From NCBI GenBank assembly GCA_052400665.1, contig JBQTGK010000002.1: a stretch of 64,000 nucleotides of DNA. One strand, written 5' to 3'. This DNA comes from JBQTGK01 sp052400665 (lineage in GTDB: Bacteria; Bacteroidota; Bacteroidia; Bacteroidales; Marinifilaceae). The notes beneath the pieces are model-generated. The model worked only from the letters and a program-made list of their open reading frames with translations. It searched no databases and had not been told where the DNA came from. This document shows positions 34,893 through 43,991 of this stretch, piece by piece (within the stretch, counting starts at the first letter, position 1; every line of letters starts with the position of its first letter). The position numbers and the translations under genes are program-made.

Positions 34893-35240
34893 TTAAAATC
34901 TTTTTTCTTTGATTCTTGCTTTTTTACCTGTAAGTCCGCGTAAGTAGTAAATTCTAGCTCTTCTAACACGACCTCTTTTGTTTACTTCAATTTTCTCGAT
35001 AAATGGAGAGCTAATTGGAATAATTCTTTCTACGCCAACATTACCCGACATTTTTCTGATGGTAAAAGTTTTAGTTGTACCTGATCCTTTAACCTGGATA
35101 ACAACACCTCTAAATACCTGAGTTCTTTCTTTGTTTCCCTCTTTAATTTTGTAAGAAACACTAATAGTATCACCTGCGTTAAATTCAGGAGTTTCGATAC
35201 CTGTAGAGAAAGCCTCTTCTGCAATTTTAATTAAATCCAT
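34893..35240 (-). CDS. rplS: 50S ribosomal protein L19
   Basis: The 115-residue product is L19 along its whole length: FNAGDTISVSYKIKEGNKER, VFRGVVIQVKGSG, FTIRKMSGNVGVERIIP, SPFIEKIEVNKRGRVRRA and KIYYLRG-like RIYYLRGLTGKKARIKEKRF. L19 sits at the interface of the two ribosomal subunits. It appears to be a single-gene unit here, with its own terminator. Upstream the DNA carries an unusual 84-base tandem repeat rather than the trmD/rpsP genes seen beside rplS in many other bacteria. Confidence 0.97.
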   Translation of the reverse strand: MDLIKIAEEAFSTGIETPEFNAGDTISVSYKIKEGNKERTQVFRGVVIQVKGSGTTKTFTIRKMSGNVGVERIIPISSPFIEKIEVNKRGRVRRARIYYLRGLTGKKARIKEKRF

Positions 35241-35397
35241 TATTCTAATGTATTAAGGTTCACGAGCGCAATGTAAACATATTTACCTATTTCCATGTCA
35301 GAGATTACGCACGAATTCGCCGCAAAATTAATAAAAATATCTAAGCAAAAAATATTTATGCTTGTTTTTTTAGAATAATAAGAGTTCATAGGTTTGT
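35241..35397. other. Intergenic DNA upstream of rplS
   Basis: This 157-base segment presumably holds the rplS promoter on the minus strand. A weak TATGTTTA minus-7-like word is present in reverse orientation. I see no gene. Confidence 0.4.
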
Positions 35398-35720
35398 TTG
35401 GTTCTTAGAATTGGTAATTATAAAATGTAAAATTGGTATTCCCGAACTCCAAGACGATGATTTAAAGTTTTAAATTGCGTCCTTGGTTCTCGGGATTAGC
35501 AATTCAACACGTAAAATTGGTATCCCCGAACTCCAAGATATTGATTTAAAGTTTTAAATTGCTTCCTTGGTTCTCAGGATTAGCAATTCAACACGTAAAA
35601 ATGGTATTCCCGAACTCCAAGACGATGATTTAAAGTTTTAAATTGTTTCCTTGGTTCTCAGGATTAGCAATTCAACACGTAAAATTGGAATACTTAAATT
35701 CCATAGTATTGATTTGACAA
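35398..35720. repeat. Four tandem copies of an 84-base noncoding repeat
   Basis: Copies start at 35398, 35483, 35567 and 35651. The unit is 84 bases (85 in the first), each beginning TTGGTTCT and containing GGATTAGCAATTCAACACGT, GAACTCCAAGA and GATTTAAAGTTTTAAATTG. Copies two and three are nearly identical; copy one has diverged and copy four decays after its first half. All frames examined have a stop in every unit, so it is not coding. GTTCTCGGGAT and ATCCCCGAAC within a unit can pair imperfectly across about 20 bases, so each unit may form a hairpin. Confidence 0.9.
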
Positions 35721-35753
35721 ATTAGGATGCTTTCCAAAATTACGAGTATAAAA

Positions 35754-35775
35754 AAAGGAGCCCTAAAGCTCCTTT
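35754..35775 (-). terminator. Terminator of the C69 dipeptidase gene
   Basis: AAAGGAGC and GCTCCTTT form an eight-base stem with a six-base loop. On the minus strand a T-run (TTTTTTTATAC) follows. Confidence 0.85.
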
Positions 35776-35792
35776 AATCGAAATATTTTCTA

Positions 35793-37505
35793 CTAATGAG
35801 AAGTATCTAAGACTTTAAGTTTGTCGCCAGTTGTTTTCACAATAGTTTTATAGAATTCTTTACTATAGCCAGGTTGAGTCATTTTAGGATTTTGCTTGTT
35901 ACCATCTTTTTCTTTGATGTTACCATCCATGTATTTCGCAAATAGGTATCCGTAAAAATCTCTCCACTCATTAGTTAGGTTGTTACCTTGATTACAAGAG
36001 AAGTCGGTTAAGAATTCAACAGCACTATTTCTATCTGTTTTAAACATATCCTCAGCAGCTAAGTCGATAATTTTAGTAAAAGAAAGATATTTTTTCTCTA
36101 AAGACTTTTGCTTTTTAGCAATTTCAGGATGAATTGCATTGTATCTTGTATATGCAAAGTTAGTAACTTGATTGAATACCCAGAAAGCAGATTTATTAGT
36201 GAAATCCATCATCTTGCCATTACCAACAGCAAATGATTTTGGTACTCTTGTACTACCGCAATACATTGGGAAATATACCGATGAAGCAGCATCATCAACA
36301 CCAAACCAGTTTATTCCACCAACAGCATCTGGTAACCAGTTTCTAGATTGAGCCACAAATGAAAAACCTGTTTGCTGTGTTGCAGTGGCTCGTTCATTGC
36401 AATAAGTAACTCCATCAACTTTCCATGTTAAAGGTCTCCAACGGTATGGATTACCATAAGGACCTGCTCCCATATCTTTTGCCATGTCTAGCTCTGTTCC
36501 TTCAAGGTGATTTCTCATGAAGTCCATCATGTCTAGTACATTAATTTTTTCATCAGGTTTAATCCACAATGGCATTCTGTTGGTTGCATAACCTTTATCA
36601 TCATGTTTAATATTCCCTTTACAATAGTCGAAGTATTTATCCATACCTTCTTTTACATCGTTAAAGAAAGACCAAACTCTGATTTCACAAAATCTTGCTG
36701 CGCCAAAATCTACAGGAGCGTAAGAATCTGAAAAGCTAAAGTTTTTATTTTTACCTTCTTTAGGGTAGAATCCTTTTTCTTTGGCAAATGAAATTACATC
36801 CTTAGCATAAACGTTAGTTACTTCTGGATTGAATATTTTATTCATTTTATCAGATGAAATAGAATTTTTGCCTTCAAGAGGAAAGTTTGTAATTCTGGCT
36901 TGGTTTGCATGGCCACTTACATATCCATCAGGAATCATTCTGGCTACCCAAACAGCTCCTTTTTCACCATTTCCTTTACCGATCATTTCTAAAATCCAAA
37001 CTTCATTTTTATCAGATATAGAAAAAGATTCTCCAGAACTATAGTAACCGTAAGTTTCTACTAAATCTGTCATTACTTTAATTGCTTCGCGAGCACTTTT
37101 TGCGCGTTGAAGTGTAAGATACATTAGGCTACCATAATCAATAATAGCACCATCTTGTGAGCCTAATTCTTTTCTACCACCATAGGTTGTTTCTCCAATT
37201 GCCACCTGAAATTCATTCATATTTCCAATTACGGAATAGGTGTGAGGAACTTGAGGGATTTTCCCTAGATATTTTCCTGTATCCCACTCATAAACATCTA
37301 TCATAGTACCTTCGGCCCAATCAGCAGCAGGACGGAAATACAATTCTCCGTATAATACATGTGAGTCGGCAGCATAGGTTATCATGTTTGAACCATCGGT
37401 ACTTGCACCACGGGTTACAAGATAATTTGTACAGGCTTGTGATGTTGTTGCCGAAAAGACGATAATTGCCATGAATAAAGAGGCAATTGCAGAAATTTTC
37501 TTCAT
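35793..37505 (-). CDS. Secreted C69 family dipeptidase
   Basis: This 570-residue Ntn-hydrolase-type dipeptidase has a signal peptide (ISAIASLFMAIIVFSATTSQ, then A) directly followed by the catalytic Cys25 (ACTNYLVTRGASTDGS), which becomes the N-terminal nucleophile once the leader is removed. Further family features are YAADSHVLYGELYF, VIGNMNEFQVAIGETTYGGR, SREAIKVM-like SAREAIKVMTDL, and VWILEMIGKG. It should cleave dipeptides in the periplasm. It stands alone, with its own terminator, between the tandem repeat and the M23 peptidase gene. Confidence 0.93.
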   Translation of the reverse strand: MKKISAIASLFMAIIVFSATTSQACTNYLVTRGASTDGSNMITYAADSHVLYGELYFRPAADWAEGTMIDVYEWDTGKYLGKIPQVPHTYSVIGNMNEFQVAIGETTYGGRKELGSQDGAIIDYGSLMYLTLQRAKSAREAIKVMTDLVETYGYYSSGESFSISDKNEVWILEMIGKGNGEKGAVWVARMIPDGYVSGHANQARITNFPLEGKNSISSDKMNKIFNPEVTNVYAKDVISFAKEKGFYPKEGKNKNFSFSDSYAPVDFGAARFCEIRVWSFFNDVKEGMDKYFDYCKGNIKHDDKGYATNRMPLWIKPDEKINVLDMMDFMRNHLEGTELDMAKDMGAGPYGNPYRWRPLTWKVDGVTYCNERATATQQTGFSFVAQSRNWLPDAVGGINWFGVDDAASSVYFPMYCGSTRVPKSFAVGNGKMMDFTNKSAFWVFNQVTNFAYTRYNAIHPEIAKKQKSLEKKYLSFTKIIDLAAEDMFKTDRNSAVEFLTDFSCNQGNNLTNEWRDFYGYLFAKYMDGNIKEKDGNKQNPKMTQPGYSKEFYKTIVKTTGDKLKVLDTSH

Positions 37506-37628
37506 GTTTAAATATTTTAGTGAATTCTAAATCGAATTAATTACCCGATTCTGACAAAAATAGGAAAAAAAAGCATAGATAAATGTGACAAAAGTTGTAG
37601 TCTTATAAAATTTATCATAGATACTTTA

Positions 37629-39359
37629 TTACCAGAAAAATTCTTTTTTTACGTGAGTCGAATTTCCCAGATGATCGGTAACGGTTAAACTCAATTGATG
37701 TTTGCGTTTGGGAAGTAATCGTTTTTTATCGAAAGTGTAAAATAAGTGGTTGTTTTTAGCATCATATTCAAATAAAACCCAGGAACCATCAATTTCTCCG
37801 CGATACGATTTTATTCCAGATAATTTATCTTCAATTTTAAAAGAGAGATTTTTTTGTCCTCGTAGATTTTTTAGTTTGAATTTGGTTTTGGAAATTACAG
37901 TTGGAGCTATTGTATCCGCAACTATTGCAAAATCGCCCAATGTGCGTGTTTTTGTTTTTACCCAACCATTAATATAGACTCCTCCTGTAGTACTTAACTT
38001 TCCTTTGTTTCCTATGGCTGCAATAAGAACTTTATCTTTTAATTTATTGGGTATGTTATTGGCTTTTATTGCAAGAGTATAGTAATTGTGAATAGGAATT
38101 TTATTGTTATGAATTGAGTGTATATCCGATAAGAAATTCGAGTCCTTTTTTAAGGAGTAATTAAATTTTAAATCTGTATAAAAAGAATTATTGGGAAATT
38201 TTACCTCAAGATTCTCATTATTATAGGTGTTTTCCTCGTTGCATAGCATTAGTTTCGTGTAATTTTTGGAAGGAAAAATTTTGTTACTGCTTACTCCTCT
38301 GGCGTAAACTCTTAGTTTTGCAATATTATTTTTTGTGTCGCTGCATATAAAATCTATCTTATATTTTTCTCCATTTATAAAATTGAAAATTCCATTGTTT
38401 CTGAATTTTGTATAGATTGATAGCTTATTGTTTTTGTCTTTAAAAGTTTTATGTACTCTTCTGTTTTCAAGAATATTTAATTCATAGTCCATGTGTGAAT
38501 TTATATATCTTGATTCATCAAAAGAGAACTCATTAAATGAATAATCGCTTATTAAAGTATCATTTACTTTAACTTGCATTTTATATATACCGCATTTTCC
38601 CCAGGTGTTATCTAAATAATCATTGGTATTAATAGCAAAACCAATATTACCAGCAAGTGATATTTTCGGATCAGATTTTAAATGATATGCATTGTTGTAG
38701 AATGTTACCGGGAATTTTTGTCTTACATTTTTTCCATTTACACTACTTATTGAATCTAAAGGATATATATATAAGTTAAAAATTTTAGGGGGAGTAGTAT
38801 CTTTAATTTTGAATCCGAATAATAAAGGATTCAATGGATGTTCGCTTTTAGTATCACGAATTTCAAAATGTAAATGAGGACCACCCGAAGCTCCTGTATT
38901 ACCAGAAAATGCAATAATTTGTCCTTTTAGTACTGGGAATTGTTCTTTTTTTAAATGTAGGTCAAGTTCAAATGATTTTCTTTGATACTGCTGGGCTTTT
39001 ACAAATTTTTCGATTTGTGCATTATATTTATCTAAATGTCCATAAACTGATGTATAACCACTAGGGTGATTAATATAAATTGCATTTCCATAACCATTGG
39101 CTGAAACTTTTATTCTGCTAACATACCCATCCGCAACAGAATATACTTTTTTACCTGTCGTAAATGTTCTGATATCGATTCCGGAATGGAAATGATTATT
39201 TCGCAATTCAGCAAAATTTCCAGACAAAGTAATTGTGAAATCAACAGGGGATCTAAAAATATTTTTTTGAAATGTTTTTGGCTGTGCTTTTAAGTATGGC
39301 GAAGCACAAAAAAGTGCAATATGTAAAAGAGTGATTATGTTTGTTTTAATTAACTTCAT
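37629..39359 (-). CDS. M23 family (LytM-type) metallopeptidase
   Basis: This 576-residue exported protein has a signal peptide (ending in YLKAQ) and an N-terminal M23 domain whose zinc ligands are visible: H58 and D62 in NHFHSGIDIRT, and H162/H164 in GASGGPHLHFEIRD, with YGNAIYINHPSGYTSVYGHL between. All catalytic residues are present, so it can be an active cell-wall endopeptidase. The C-terminal two thirds (about 180-576) is beta-rich with an Ig-like end (LSFKIEDKLSGIKSYRGEID, LSLTVTDHLGNSTHVKKEF), found in Bacteroidota homologues. Its upstream region carries TAATTTTG on the minus strand at 39391-39398. Confidence 0.92.
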   Translation of the reverse strand: MKLIKTNIITLLHIALFCASPYLKAQPKTFQKNIFRSPVDFTITLSGNFAELRNNHFHSGIDIRTFTTGKKVYSVADGYVSRIKVSANGYGNAIYINHPSGYTSVYGHLDKYNAQIEKFVKAQQYQRKSFELDLHLKKEQFPVLKGQIIAFSGNTGASGGPHLHFEIRDTKSEHPLNPLLFGFKIKDTTPPKIFNLYIYPLDSISSVNGKNVRQKFPVTFYNNAYHLKSDPKISLAGNIGFAINTNDYLDNTWGKCGIYKMQVKVNDTLISDYSFNEFSFDESRYINSHMDYELNILENRRVHKTFKDKNNKLSIYTKFRNNGIFNFINGEKYKIDFICSDTKNNIAKLRVYARGVSSNKIFPSKNYTKLMLCNEENTYNNENLEVKFPNNSFYTDLKFNYSLKKDSNFLSDIHSIHNNKIPIHNYYTLAIKANNIPNKLKDKVLIAAIGNKGKLSTTGGVYINGWVKTKTRTLGDFAIVADTIAPTVISKTKFKLKNLRGQKNLSFKIEDKLSGIKSYRGEIDGSWVLFEYDAKNNHLFYTFDKKRLLPKRKHQLSLTVTDHLGNSTHVKKEFFW

Positions 39360-39449
39360 ACTAAAGATTGATTATTTGTGATTTGAGTGTCAAAATTACA
39401 AAAAAAAGCTTTTTTTTCGCTACTTCTAAAGAAAATACGAAGCAATATA

Positions 39450-39480
39450 TTTGATAATCTTCTCAGCAATGTTAATTTTG
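39450..39480 (+). promoter_or_regulatory. Housekeeping promoter of the coiled-coil/zapA operon
   Basis: TTTG at 39450-39453 and TAATTTTG at 39473-39480 are separated by 19 bases, a full match to the Bacteroidota promoter. The first ATG of the operon is 16 bases downstream, so the leader is very short. Confidence 0.7.
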
Positions 39481-39495
39481 TAAAAGAAAATTTTA

Positions 39496-39792
39496 ATGAT
39501 GGATCAGGAATCAAGAGAAATAATAATAAGTTTAAAAAAACGCATTAGCGAGCTTATTTCTTTGTACCAAAAATCCAAAAGTGAGAAAGAGTCATTAATA
39601 CATGAGAAGTTAGAGCTTATGGAGCAATTAGAGACTTTAACTCGGGAAAAAGAAGAACTTGAACATCATTATAATACTTTAAAGCTTGCAAAAACTTTAG
39701 CTGCGAATAGTGAAGATTCGCATTATGCAAAGCTGAAAATTAACCGAATTGTGCGGGAGATTGATAAATGTATTGCTCTTTTAAACAGATAA
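39496..39792 (+). CDS. Coiled-coil protein upstream of zapA
   Basis: This 98-residue cytoplasmic protein is almost entirely a charged coiled coil (SLKKRISELISLYQKSKSEK, LELMEQLETLTREKEELEHH) with a short C-terminal RIVREIDKCIALLNR. It has no signal peptide. An ATG at 39499 is equally possible. It lies nine bases before zapA in the same transcript, an arrangement common in Bacteroidota. By size, coiled coil and partner gene it could serve a ZapB-like role at the division ring, but sequence homology to ZapB is not evident. Confidence 0.82.
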   Translation: MMDQESREIIISLKKRISELISLYQKSKSEKESLIHEKLELMEQLETLTREKEELEHHYNTLKLAKTLAANSEDSHYAKLKINRIVREIDKCIALLNR

Positions 39793-39801
39793 ATTTTGTT
39801 T

Positions 39802-40092
39802 ATGGAAAATAAACTTTCGATAAAAGTTGGAGTAGCTGGTAGATCTTACCCTCTTAATATTGACAGAAGTCAGGAAGAGGTGATAAGAAAAGCTGCCAAA
39901 ATGATTGACGAGAAAGTTATGCAATACAAACAAAGATATAAAGATAAAGATACTCAGGATTTCCTGGCTATGGCTTCTTTACAATATGTAATTAAGGTTT
40001 TAGAATTGGAAAATACAGCTGATGTTGCACCTGTTTTTAATGAATTGAAAACGATGGAGCGTGAGTTAAGTGAATTTTTAGAAAAAGAGTAA
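39802..40092 (+). CDS. zapA: Cell division protein ZapA
   Basis: This 96-residue cytoplasmic protein matches ZapA: KLSIKVGVAGRSYPLNIDRS, then EEVIRKAAKMIDEKVMQYKQ and DFLAMASLQYVIKVLELE, a small alpha/beta head and a coiled-coil tail. ZapA bundles FtsZ filaments at the division site. The ATG at 39802 is used; the two codons before it are only a TTG extension. It is followed by a probable 6S RNA and rny, a conserved order in this phylum as far as I know. Confidence 0.92.
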   Translation: MENKLSIKVGVAGRSYPLNIDRSQEEVIRKAAKMIDEKVMQYKQRYKDKDTQDFLAMASLQYVIKVLELENTADVAPVFNELKTMERELSEFLEKE

Positions 40093-40122
40093 ATTAAACG
40101 TTCTTTAAATAAGTAAAGTAAT

Positions 40123-40238
40123 AACCCGCATTATTTCTTGATCTTGTACATTATTGATTTGTTTTTTTTTAGATTTTAATTTATTGAAATTTGAAAATAA
40201 GCTGTTGATAGTTATGAGTTTGAGTGATGGTGCGGGTT
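40123..40238 (+). ncRNA. ssrS: Probable 6S RNA (6S-Flavo type)
   Basis: AACCCGCA at 40123-40130 pairs perfectly with TGCGGGTT at 40231-40238, closing a 116-base element with AT-rich arms that can fold into a long rod. The size, the closing stem and the position between zapA and rny fit the 6S RNA of Bacteroidota, which binds and inhibits the housekeeping RNA polymerase. The call is based on recalled gene order and one stem; a covariance-model search was not possible. Confidence 0.55.
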
Positions 40239-40277
40239 GTTTTATATATAATTTAGTATTGACCTAATATTCGTAAT

Positions 40278-41810
40278 ATGATTGAAATAATAATAGGATC
40301 CATTGCTTTTGTTGGCGGAGGTATCATTTCTTATTTTGTTTTGCAAAAAGCATTAAAAACAAAAAATGAGATGATTGTAAAAGAAGCTCAGACAGAAGCA
40401 GAAGTGATCAAAAAAGATAAAATCCTTCAGGCTAAGGAGAAATTTTTACAACTTAAGACCGAGCACGAAAAGCAAATAAACTCGAAGAATAATAAGCTGT
40501 TGGCTGCCGAGAATAAATTTAAGCAGAAAGAGAATACTCTTAATCAGCGAATGGATGATTTTCAGCGTAAAAAGAAAGAGGTTGATGCCATTCGAGATAA
40601 TTTAAATCATCAGATTGATCTTGTAGATAAAAAATCGCAAGAGCTAGAGAAAGCAAAGAGACAGCAGGTTGAGCAATTGGAAGCTATTTCGGGAATGTCT
40701 GGAGAAGAGGCCAAAAATCAGCTGATTGATTCAATGAGAGAAGAGGCCAAGACCGAGGCTATGTCTTATGTGAATGAAATCATGGAAGAGGCAAAAATGT
40801 CTGCTAATATGGAGGCTAAAAAAGTAGTTGTTAAAACAATACAAAGAGTAGCCACAGAAACAGCAATTGAAAATTCAGTTACTATTTTCCATATCGAGTC
40901 CGATGAAATTAAAGGTAGAATTATTGGTCGTGAGGGACGAAATATTCGTGCTTTAGAGGCTGCAACGGGAATTGAAATCATTGTTGATGATACGCCAGAA
41001 GCGATTGTACTTTCAGGTTTTGATCCGGTACGAAGAGAAATTGCTCGTTTGGCTCTTCATCAATTGGTTACCGATGGACGTATTCACCCCGCAAGAATCG
41101 AAGAGGTGGTGAATAAGGTTCGTAAACAAATAGAGGAAGAAATTATTGAAACAGGTAAGCGTACTGCAATTGATTTGGGAATTCATGGTTTACATCCCGA
41201 ATTGATTCGTATGGTGGGTAAAATGAAGTATCGTTCATCTTATGGACAAAATTTACTGCAGCACTCACGAGAAACTGCAAATTTATGTGCGATAATGGCA
41301 ACCGAGCTAGGCTTGAATGCTAAACGGGCGAAAAGAGCAGGTTTGCTGCATGATATAGGTAAGGTGCCCGATGATGAGCCAGAATTGCCACACGCAATTT
41401 TAGGTATGAAATTGGCCGAAAAATTTAAAGAGAAACCTGATATTTGTAATGCGATTGGTGCTCACCACGATGAAATTGAAATGACATCTATGATTTCGCC
41501 AATTATTCAGGCTTGTGATGCTATTTCAGGTGCTCGCCCTGGTGCTCGTCGTGAAATTGTTGAGTCTTACATAAAGCGTTTGAAAGATCTTGAAAATCTA
41601 GCTCTTTCTCATCCTGGAGTATTAAAAACATACGCTATTCAGGCTGGTAGAGAGCTTAGAGTTATTGTTGGAAGTGATAAAGTTTCTGATAAGGAAGCGG
41701 AAACTCTTTCTTTAGATATTGCTCAAAAAATTCAAGATGAAATGACTTATCCTGGACAGGTTAAGATTACAGTAATACGTGAAACAAGAGCGATTAATTA
41801 CGCGAAATAA
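40278..41810 (+). CDS. rny: Ribonuclease Y
   Basis: The 510-residue product has an N-terminal membrane anchor (IIIGSIAFVGGGIISYFVLQ), a long charged coiled coil (about 30-195), a KH RNA-binding domain (GRIIGREGRNIRALEAATGI) and an HD phosphodiesterase domain (LLQHSRETANLCAIMATELG, GLLHDIGKV, IGAHHDEIE). RNase Y is a membrane-bound endoribonuclease that starts mRNA decay. Length and all domains are normal. A terminator follows at 41833-41862. Confidence 0.97.
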   Translation: MIEIIIGSIAFVGGGIISYFVLQKALKTKNEMIVKEAQTEAEVIKKDKILQAKEKFLQLKTEHEKQINSKNNKLLAAENKFKQKENTLNQRMDDFQRKKKEVDAIRDNLNHQIDLVDKKSQELEKAKRQQVEQLEAISGMSGEEAKNQLIDSMREEAKTEAMSYVNEIMEEAKMSANMEAKKVVVKTIQRVATETAIENSVTIFHIESDEIKGRIIGREGRNIRALEAATGIEIIVDDTPEAIVLSGFDPVRREIARLALHQLVTDGRIHPARIEEVVNKVRKQIEEEIIETGKRTAIDLGIHGLHPELIRMVGKMKYRSSYGQNLLQHSRETANLCAIMATELGLNAKRAKRAGLLHDIGKVPDDEPELPHAILGMKLAEKFKEKPDICNAIGAHHDEIEMTSMISPIIQACDAISGARPGARREIVESYIKRLKDLENLALSHPGVLKTYAIQAGRELRVIVGSDKVSDKEAETLSLDIAQKIQDEMTYPGQVKITVIRETRAINYAK

Positions 41811-41832
41811 GAATAATTTTATAATTATATAT

Positions 41833-41862
41833 AAACCCGGTTCTAAATGAATCGGGTTTTTT
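41833..41862. terminator. Bidirectional terminator between rny and the SirB1-like gene
   Basis: AAACCCGGTT and AATCGGGTTT form a ten-base stem (one G-T pair) followed by TTTTTT on the plus strand. It lies just three bases from the stop of the convergent gene. Confidence 0.85.
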
Positions 41863-41864
41863 AT

Positions 41865-42719
41865 TTAAATAGCTTTGTATAGTTCCCGGAAGTTCGGCAG
41901 GTAGCTGTCTAATTTTAATTTTTTATAGACATTAATTTCGTGTTTTACGAGTTTTTTAATCAGACTGGTATTTGATGTAGGTTGGTAATATTTTGGTCGG
42001 TTATCGATGTTTTTTGCAAGAATAAGATGTTCTAATTCTTTGCAACCAAAAACATGACCTTTATCAATAGGATTAATGTAAAAAAGAACTTCTTTTGTTT
42101 TAGATGATTTTATAATATCATTTTCCACATAACAAAGTAGTATGCTACCCGGTAAATTAATTCCATAAACCGGAATATTTAGTTTTTGAGCAATAGCAGC
42201 ATAAATAATAGCAATCATTACATAGTTTCCTTGCTTTTGAGATAAGACAGTTCCAATATCGCCATCCCAGTTGGTAGGATTATTAGGAGACAAAGCTTGG
42301 TAGTTGTATATATTGTAGAAAAAATGATTTAGAATTTTAATTTTTTCAAGTGCTGTGAGCTGATCATTAAGTTCAAGCCATACATCTTGTTTTATTTTTT
42401 CTATTGATTTAAATATTGGGTCGGTTAGTAGGTTCGGATTGTAGCTTTTGTTAACTAAAATAGCTCCTTCAATTAGATTTTGGGTGTCCGACTTGCCCCA
42501 TTTTATCAATTCTTTTTTTACATGATTAAAATTGATCTTGTTAATGATAATTTCTAGTCGTTCCTGAAAGAGTGTGTTCTTCGATTCTAGCCATGAATCT
42601 TCTAGTTGGGGGATTACCGATACAGGTAAATTTGATAATTCTTTTTCTACTCTTTGGTAGATTTCAAAAGATGAATCATCTAATAAAGATAATAGTGCTG
42701 TGAGTTTATTCTCGTTCAT
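41865..42719 (-). CDS. SirB1-like transglutaminase-fold protein
   Basis: This 284-residue cytoplasmic protein has the SirB1 N-terminal (Transglut_core2) pattern: LNDQLTALEKIKILNHFFYN, SPNNPTNWDGDIGTVLSQKQ and GNYVMIAIIYAAIAQKLNIP followed by VYGINLPGSILLCY. Family members usually keep Gly-x-Pro in place of a full catalytic triad. Here the usual transglutaminase Cys is not evident (GNYVMIAI), so the protein is probably non-catalytic. The ATG at 42719 is preferred; the longer frame reaches into the terminator of the upstream gene. Function unknown. Confidence 0.8.
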   Translation of the reverse strand: MNENKLTALLSLLDDSSFEIYQRVEKELSNLPVSVIPQLEDSWLESKNTLFQERLEIIINKINFNHVKKELIKWGKSDTQNLIEGAILVNKSYNPNLLTDPIFKSIEKIKQDVWLELNDQLTALEKIKILNHFFYNIYNYQALSPNNPTNWDGDIGTVLSQKQGNYVMIAIIYAAIAQKLNIPVYGINLPGSILLCYVENDIIKSSKTKEVLFYINPIDKGHVFGCKELEHLILAKNIDNRPKYYQPTSNTSLIKKLVKHEINVYKKLKLDSYLPNFRELYKAI

Positions 42720-42751
42720 AACTATATGTTTTACTTCACTAAATATAAGAA

Positions 42752-42781
42752 AACCCGCTAGGAAATGCAATCCTGCGGGTT
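42752..42781 (-). terminator. Terminator of the nucleoside phosphorylase gene
   Basis: AACCCGC and GCGGGTT, extended by AGGA/TCCT, form a stem interrupted by one unpaired base. A short T-rich stretch follows on the minus strand. Confidence 0.8.
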
Positions 42782-42806
42782 AATTCTTTGAATATTAAGC
42801 AAAAAC

Positions 42807-43682
42807 CTAATTACTCAATCTGTCAAGTACAGTTTGAATTAGACTTTTTATTGTTGGTTTATAGTCTTTGCTGGCATCTTTAGTTATTCTATTAGCAATA
42901 ATTGCACAAATAGCTATGGCATTGTGACCTAACATTGCAGATAAGCCGAATATAGCCGAACTTTCCATTTCATAATTGGTGATTTTTTCACCTTTATAAT
43001 CAAATTTCTCAATCTTGTCGTTTAAGTCTGGATCAAGAGTTTGTAATCTTAAAACACGACCTTGAGGGCCATAGAATCCATTCGCCGAAATGGTAACACC
43101 TTGTATCATATTATCACCATCAAGTTTTTCGATTAAGCTTTTTGATGCAGATACTACATAAGGAGAAGCTAGTTTTTTATCCCAATTAACAAAATCTTTA
43201 AACGATTTTTCAAAATCTAAATTTGAAACTTGATCGCGATCTGCATAGAAATTTAACATCCCGTCAAAACCAATTGATTTTTTCGATAGAAGAAATGAAT
43301 CGACAGGAATATCTCCCTGTAAAGCACCTGAGGTACCTATTCTTACAAGATTTAAACTTTTATGTTCTGATTTAGGAGTTCTGGTTTCAAGATCTATATT
43401 AACCAGTGCATCTAATTCATTAACTACAATATCTATGTTATCGGTACCAATACCTGTTGATAAAACAGAGATACGTTTTCCATTATAAGTACCTGTGGTG
43501 GTAACAAATTCTCTATTAGATATTGTACATTCAATATTATCAAAATAACTAGCTACTAGTTCAACTCTCCCAGGATCACCAACTAAAATAACTGTTTCAG
43601 CTAAGTGTTCTGGTTTTAAATGCAAGTGAAAAACACTTCCATCCGAATTAATGATTAATTCTGAGGATTTTATTTGTTCCAT
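42807..43682 (-). CDS. Nucleoside phosphorylase (uridine phosphorylase-like)
   Basis: This 291-residue cytoplasmic enzyme belongs to the PNP/UDP phosphorylase family. It shows the phosphate-binding VILVGDPGRVELVASYF, STGIGTDNIDIVVNEL, VRIGTSGALQGD and the substrate segment ITNYEMESSAIFGLSAMLG with its conserved Glu. It splits a nucleoside with phosphate into base and ribose 1-phosphate. Uridine is the likely substrate by overall similarity, but purine nucleosides cannot be excluded. The ATG at 43682 is preferred to one seven codons upstream. It is transcribed alone. Confidence 0.88.
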   Translation of the reverse strand: MEQIKSSELIINSDGSVFHLHLKPEHLAETVILVGDPGRVELVASYFDNIECTISNREFVTTTGTYNGKRISVLSTGIGTDNIDIVVNELDALVNIDLETRTPKSEHKSLNLVRIGTSGALQGDIPVDSFLLSKKSIGFDGMLNFYADRDQVSNLDFEKSFKDFVNWDKKLASPYVVSASKSLIEKLDGDNMIQGVTISANGFYGPQGRVLRLQTLDPDLNDKIEKFDYKGEKITNYEMESSAIFGLSAMLGHNAIAICAIIANRITKDASKDYKPTIKSLIQTVLDRLSN

Positions 43683-43991
43683 ATTAATTATAATTTTTAG
43701 CAAGGAGCCGAATCTATGGAAAATTTTTTAATCTTCAAATTAATTTTAATTGTTAATTTAAAAATCCTAGTTAAATATGCTAATTTAATGTTGTGTATAA
43801 ATTGTATAAAATATTTTGTATAGTGATTTTATTACTATAAAATGGCTTTAATGTATTGCTAAGCAAATTGTTCAAATTTTGCTTTCTAATAAGAATTAAA
43901 TTAACAAAGTATTAAAACTGCCCTTTTTAATATTATTCCCTATATTTAAGTAAAATTTGCATTTTAAGTTAAAATAATTAAATATAAAATC
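43683..43991. other. AT-rich divergent intergenic region
   Basis: The 309 bases between the phosphorylase and prohibitin-like genes must hold both promoters. TGTATA occurs three times within 43791-43825. No gene, hairpin or clear consensus promoter was found. Confidence 0.5.

Noticed and set aside
35398..35720. Tandem repeat as a CRISPR array or a coding repeat
   Set aside because: The whole 84-base unit repeats without variable spacers, and the frames examined have a stop in each unit.
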